Shown in pieces: positions 61,921 through 64,000 of a stretch of DNA of 64,000 nucleotides (position 1 is its first letter; every line of letters begins with the position of its first letter). Position numbers and translations under genes: made by a program. The stretch lies in the NCBI GenBank assembly GCA_963746465.1, contig CAVVAY010000004.1, forward strand, positions 1 to 64,000, written 5' to 3'. This DNA is from CAVVAY01 sp963746465 (lineage in GTDB: Bacteria > Actinomycetota > Actinomycetes > JACCUZ01). The notes under the pieces were generated by a model. The model had not been told where the DNA came from and made no database searches. It worked only from the letters and a program-made list of their open reading frames with translations.

Positions 61921-64000
61921 GCACCGAGCAGTTCCTCGCCGACGCTACCCGCTGCCCCTCCTGCTCGGCCGTGCTGCCGGCCGAGCGGAATGCCTGCCGC
62001 CACTGCGGGCTGCGGCTCGCGGGCCCGCTGGCCGGTCGCCTCTGGCAGGTGTCGGTGCAGGCTGCCGAGCTGCTCGAGACCCGGCGCCTGATCATCGAGC
62101 AGCTCCGCCGCGAGCCGGCCGCAGCACCAGCCGCTGCCGTCGTACCGTCCGTCGACCCGGCGTCCGTCGGGGCACCTCCACCCCCTGCCGCTGCGCCGGT
62201 GCGCCAGCAGCCCGAGTGGTCCAAGCGCCGGGTGCAGAACGTGCTGCTCGCGCTGGGTGTCGGCCTGCTGGCCGTGGCGGCGATCATCTTCCTCGCAGTG
62301 TCCTGGGGCCGGCTCGGCGTCGGCGGCCGGTCCGCCGTGATGGCCGGAGTCACCGCCCTGGCGGGGCTGGCCGCCGTCCGCACCCACCGCCGCGGCCTGG
62401 TGTCGACCGCCGAGTGGCTCTCGCTACTCACCGTCGCTCTGGCGGTGCTGGACTGCTTCGGGGCCCGGGCGGCCGACCTGGCAGGCCTCGGGTCCACGTC
62501 GGCCGCCGCCTACTGGTCCGGCGCCCTTGCCCTGGTCGCGGTACTCGCCGGCCTGCTCGCGATGGTCTTGCCCACCCGAAGCCTGCGCCTGGCTGCGGCG
62601 GTGCTCGGCCTGCTGCCGGTCCCGCTGCTCTCGGTGCACCTCTCCTCGGGCATCGACCCGCAGCTCGCGCTGTTCGCCGTCGGGATGACCGCGCAGACGG
62701 TGGCCGCGCTGGCCCTCGTCGCGGCCTGGCCGTTCGGGGCGGGCGCCAAGGACGCTCGCCTCGTCGTCGGCGCCGGCGGCGCCCTGTCGCTGATGGTGGC
62801 CTCACTGGCGGCCGGCGGAGCGGCGTACGGCGAGGACGGCTCGCTGGTGGTCGGCGCCGCCCTCCTGCTGGTGCTGGCGGCCGTGCTCGCGGTGGCGGGC
62901 AGCGTGCTTGACCGTCGGGCGGGCTACGCCGCAGCGGTGCCCGTCCTCGACGGTGCCGCCGTCGTGCTCCTGGTGGCCGCTGCCTGGGCGCCGGTGTTCG
63001 ACCTCGTCGCGGACCGCTGGCAGCCCGGGGTGTTCGCCGCGATCGGTGCAGCGCTGGTCGCTGCCGCCCGGCTGGTGCCGGTCCTGCGGCGTACCGCGGT
63101 CGCTCTGGTCGCCCTCGCTGCCGCCCTGCTCCCCGCGCTGGCCGCTGCCGAGCCGGTCGCCGACGCCGTCGAGGCGATGCTGCGGCCGCTGCACACGCCG
63201 TGGGCCTACCGGGTGGCCGATGTCGCCGTGGTCGCCGACCGGCCTGCCGTGTTCGAGCTGGCGACGGCCGGCGTCGCCTTGCTGCTGGGCGCCTGGGTGC
63301 TGCAGGCCCGCCTGCTCGCCGCCGCGGCCGTCCCGCTGCTGCTCGGCGCAGCAGCGCTCGCTCCGCCGGCGTTCGGGGCGGCGTACCCGCTGACGCTGGG
63401 CGTCTCGGTCGGGCTCGCCGCGGCCGCTCTGGTCGCCGGCGCCGTGCTCGACGCCCGCGGCCGGGTGGCCGTCGGCTGGGCGGCGCTCGGCTCGGCCGGT
63501 GGGCTGCTGGTCCTCACCACGGCCTGGTCGCTGGCGGCGGACCGCGCGACGCTGGCCGTGCTGCCCGCGGTGGCGCTCGTGCTGCTCGCCGGCGCTGCGG
63601 TGTCCCGGGCGTCGGAGGCGCTGCGCCCGTGGCGGGTGGGCCTGGTGGTCTCGGCCCTGCTGCTCGGGGTGGCCGAGGCGGCGGCCCTGCTGCGGTACGA
63701 CGGCGCCGGCTGGCCGGCGGTGTGGTCGCTCGCGCTGAGCCTGCTGGTGGTGGTGGCCGCAGCCGTGGCGGCAAGCGTGGCGCTGCGCACCGCGGTCGAG
63801 GACCCGTTCTGGGCGCCGCTGCACTCGGCGGCCGTTGTGGTCGCGGGAGGGGCGCTGGTCGCCGACGCCGCAGCCCTCGCCAGGTTCTCCGACGTGGCGG
63901 CCGCCGGCTGCGGGCTGGCCGCCGCCGGTGTCGCCGGCGCCCTGCTCGCCCTGACCGGGGCGCCGGTGCCGCTGCGCCGGCCGGTGCGCGGCGTCCTGCA
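61917..64000 (+). CDS. Zinc-ribbon multi-pass membrane protein, 3' end outside window
   Basis: An uninterrupted frame from ATG 61917 to the window edge (694 codons, no stop). The N-terminus has a zinc ribbon (CPSCSAVLPAERNACRHCG, two CxxC pairs), a short helical region, a Pro/Ala linker (about 75-100), then a long series of hydrophobic helices, at least 18 by eye, starting VLLALGVGLLAVAAIIFLAVSW. This layout matches the actinobacterial SCO7613-type membrane proteins as I recall them. Function unknown. The composition is dominated by Ala, Val and Leu. Confidence 0.8.
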   Translation, partial: MSTEQFLADATRCPSCSAVLPAERNACRHCGLRLAGPLAGRLWQVSVQAAELLETRRLIIEQLRREPAAAPAAAVVPSVDPASVGAPPPPAAAPVRQQPEWSKRRVQNVLLALGVGLLAVAAIIFLAVSWGRLGVGGRSAVMAGVTALAGLAAVRTHRRGLVSTAEWLSLLTVALAVLDCFGARAADLAGLGSTSAAAYWSGALALVAVLAGLLAMVLPTRSLRLAAAVLGLLPVPLLSVHLSSGIDPQLALFAVGMTAQTVAALALVAAWPFGAGAKDARLVVGAGGALSLMVASLAAGGAAYGEDGSLVVGAALLLVLAAVLAVAGSVLDRRAGYAAAVPVLDGAAVVLLVAAAWAPVFDLVADRWQPGVFAAIGAALVAAARLVPVLRRTAVALVALAAALLPALAAAEPVADAVEAMLRPLHTPWAYRVADVAVVADRPAVFELATAGVALLLGAWVLQARLLAAAAVPLLLGAAALAPPAFGAAYPLTLGVSVGLAAAALVAGAVLDARGRVAVGWAALGSAGGLLVLTTAWSLAADRATLAVLPAVALVLLAGAAVSRASEALRPWRVGLVVSALLLGVAEAAALLRYDGAGWPAVWSLALSLLVVVAAAVAASVALRTAVEDPFWAPLHSAAVVVAGGALVADAAALARFSDVAAAGCGLAAAGVAGALLALTGAPVPLRRPVRGVL

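Overview
The window is a GC-rich (about 72% by eye), gene-dense stretch of an actinobacterial chromosome. Start codons are often GTG or TTG, neighbouring genes frequently overlap by ATGA or GTGA, and there are epsilon-type acyl-CoA carboxylase, DinB/mycothiol-type and DUF3017 proteins. The gene order resembles what I remember of Streptomyces and Nocardioides. I would place it near Nocardioidaceae/Propionibacteriales, but no 16S or other marker is present to settle this.

Layout. 0-4.2 kb: end of a GGDEF protein, folD, a DUF3017 membrane protein, mdh and icd. 4.3-6.6 kb: galT-galK. 6.7-12 kb: CNNM/CBS membrane protein, trpS with a 2H RNA-ligase-like gene, a YihY/BrkB protein and a D-Ala-D-Ala carboxypeptidase. 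12.1-15 kb: methylmalonyl-CoA mutase large chain and an M20 amidohydrolase. 15.1-38 kb: a nucleoside uptake and salvage region with a BMP-type ABC transporter (lipoprotein, ATPase, two permeases), cdd, deoA, add, two aldehyde dehydrogenases, deoC, a phosphosugar mutase and purine nucleoside phosphorylase. Imported nucleosides can thus be deaminated, phosphorolysed and sent as deoxyribose/ribose phosphate to central metabolism. This region is interrupted at 29.3-35.5 kb by an accessory block: glycosyltransferase, secreted 1210-residue SGNH hydrolase, lipoprotein and PIG-L deacetylase.

38-46 kb: an SRPBCC/ArsR pair, gamma-glutamylcyclotransferase, an LpdA-like flavoprotein, a B12-dependent CarH/LitR-type photoreceptor regulator divergent from a sigma-region-2-only protein, an acyltransferase, a glycine-rich membrane protein and the biotinylated acyl-CoA carboxylase alpha chain. 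46-54.6 kb: the acyl-CoA carboxylase core (accA, maf, accE, pccB, birA) is interleaved with a methyltransferase, a LuxR regulator, a DinB-SnoaL protein and a secreted glycoside hydrolase. 54.6-61.3 kb: PH-domain protein, class III nucleotide cyclase, enoyl-CoA hydratase, HMG-CoA lyase, GAF-GGDEF-GAF protein and a second carboxylase beta chain, suggesting branched-chain acyl-CoA breakdown next to cAMP and c-di-GMP enzymes. 61.5-64 kb: a broken small membrane protein and the start of a large zinc-ribbon multi-pass membrane protein that runs off the window.

The most unusual signals are: (1) many single-base frame disruptions in genes that should be intact, including trpS, birA and maf, clustered at 46.2-54.1 kb and again at 61.5-61.9 kb; (2) a triple-hairpin element of about 87 bp present twice, both times between convergent genes; (3) the CarH/LitR-like regulator with all its B12 and light motifs beside a truncated sigma-like partner; (4) two genes whose only well-placed start is ATC; (5) many genes with a -10 hexamer 6-7 nt before the start codon, i.e. 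leaderless transcripts. No tRNA, rRNA, CRISPR array or transposase was seen, and no stretch above 300 bp lacks a gene.
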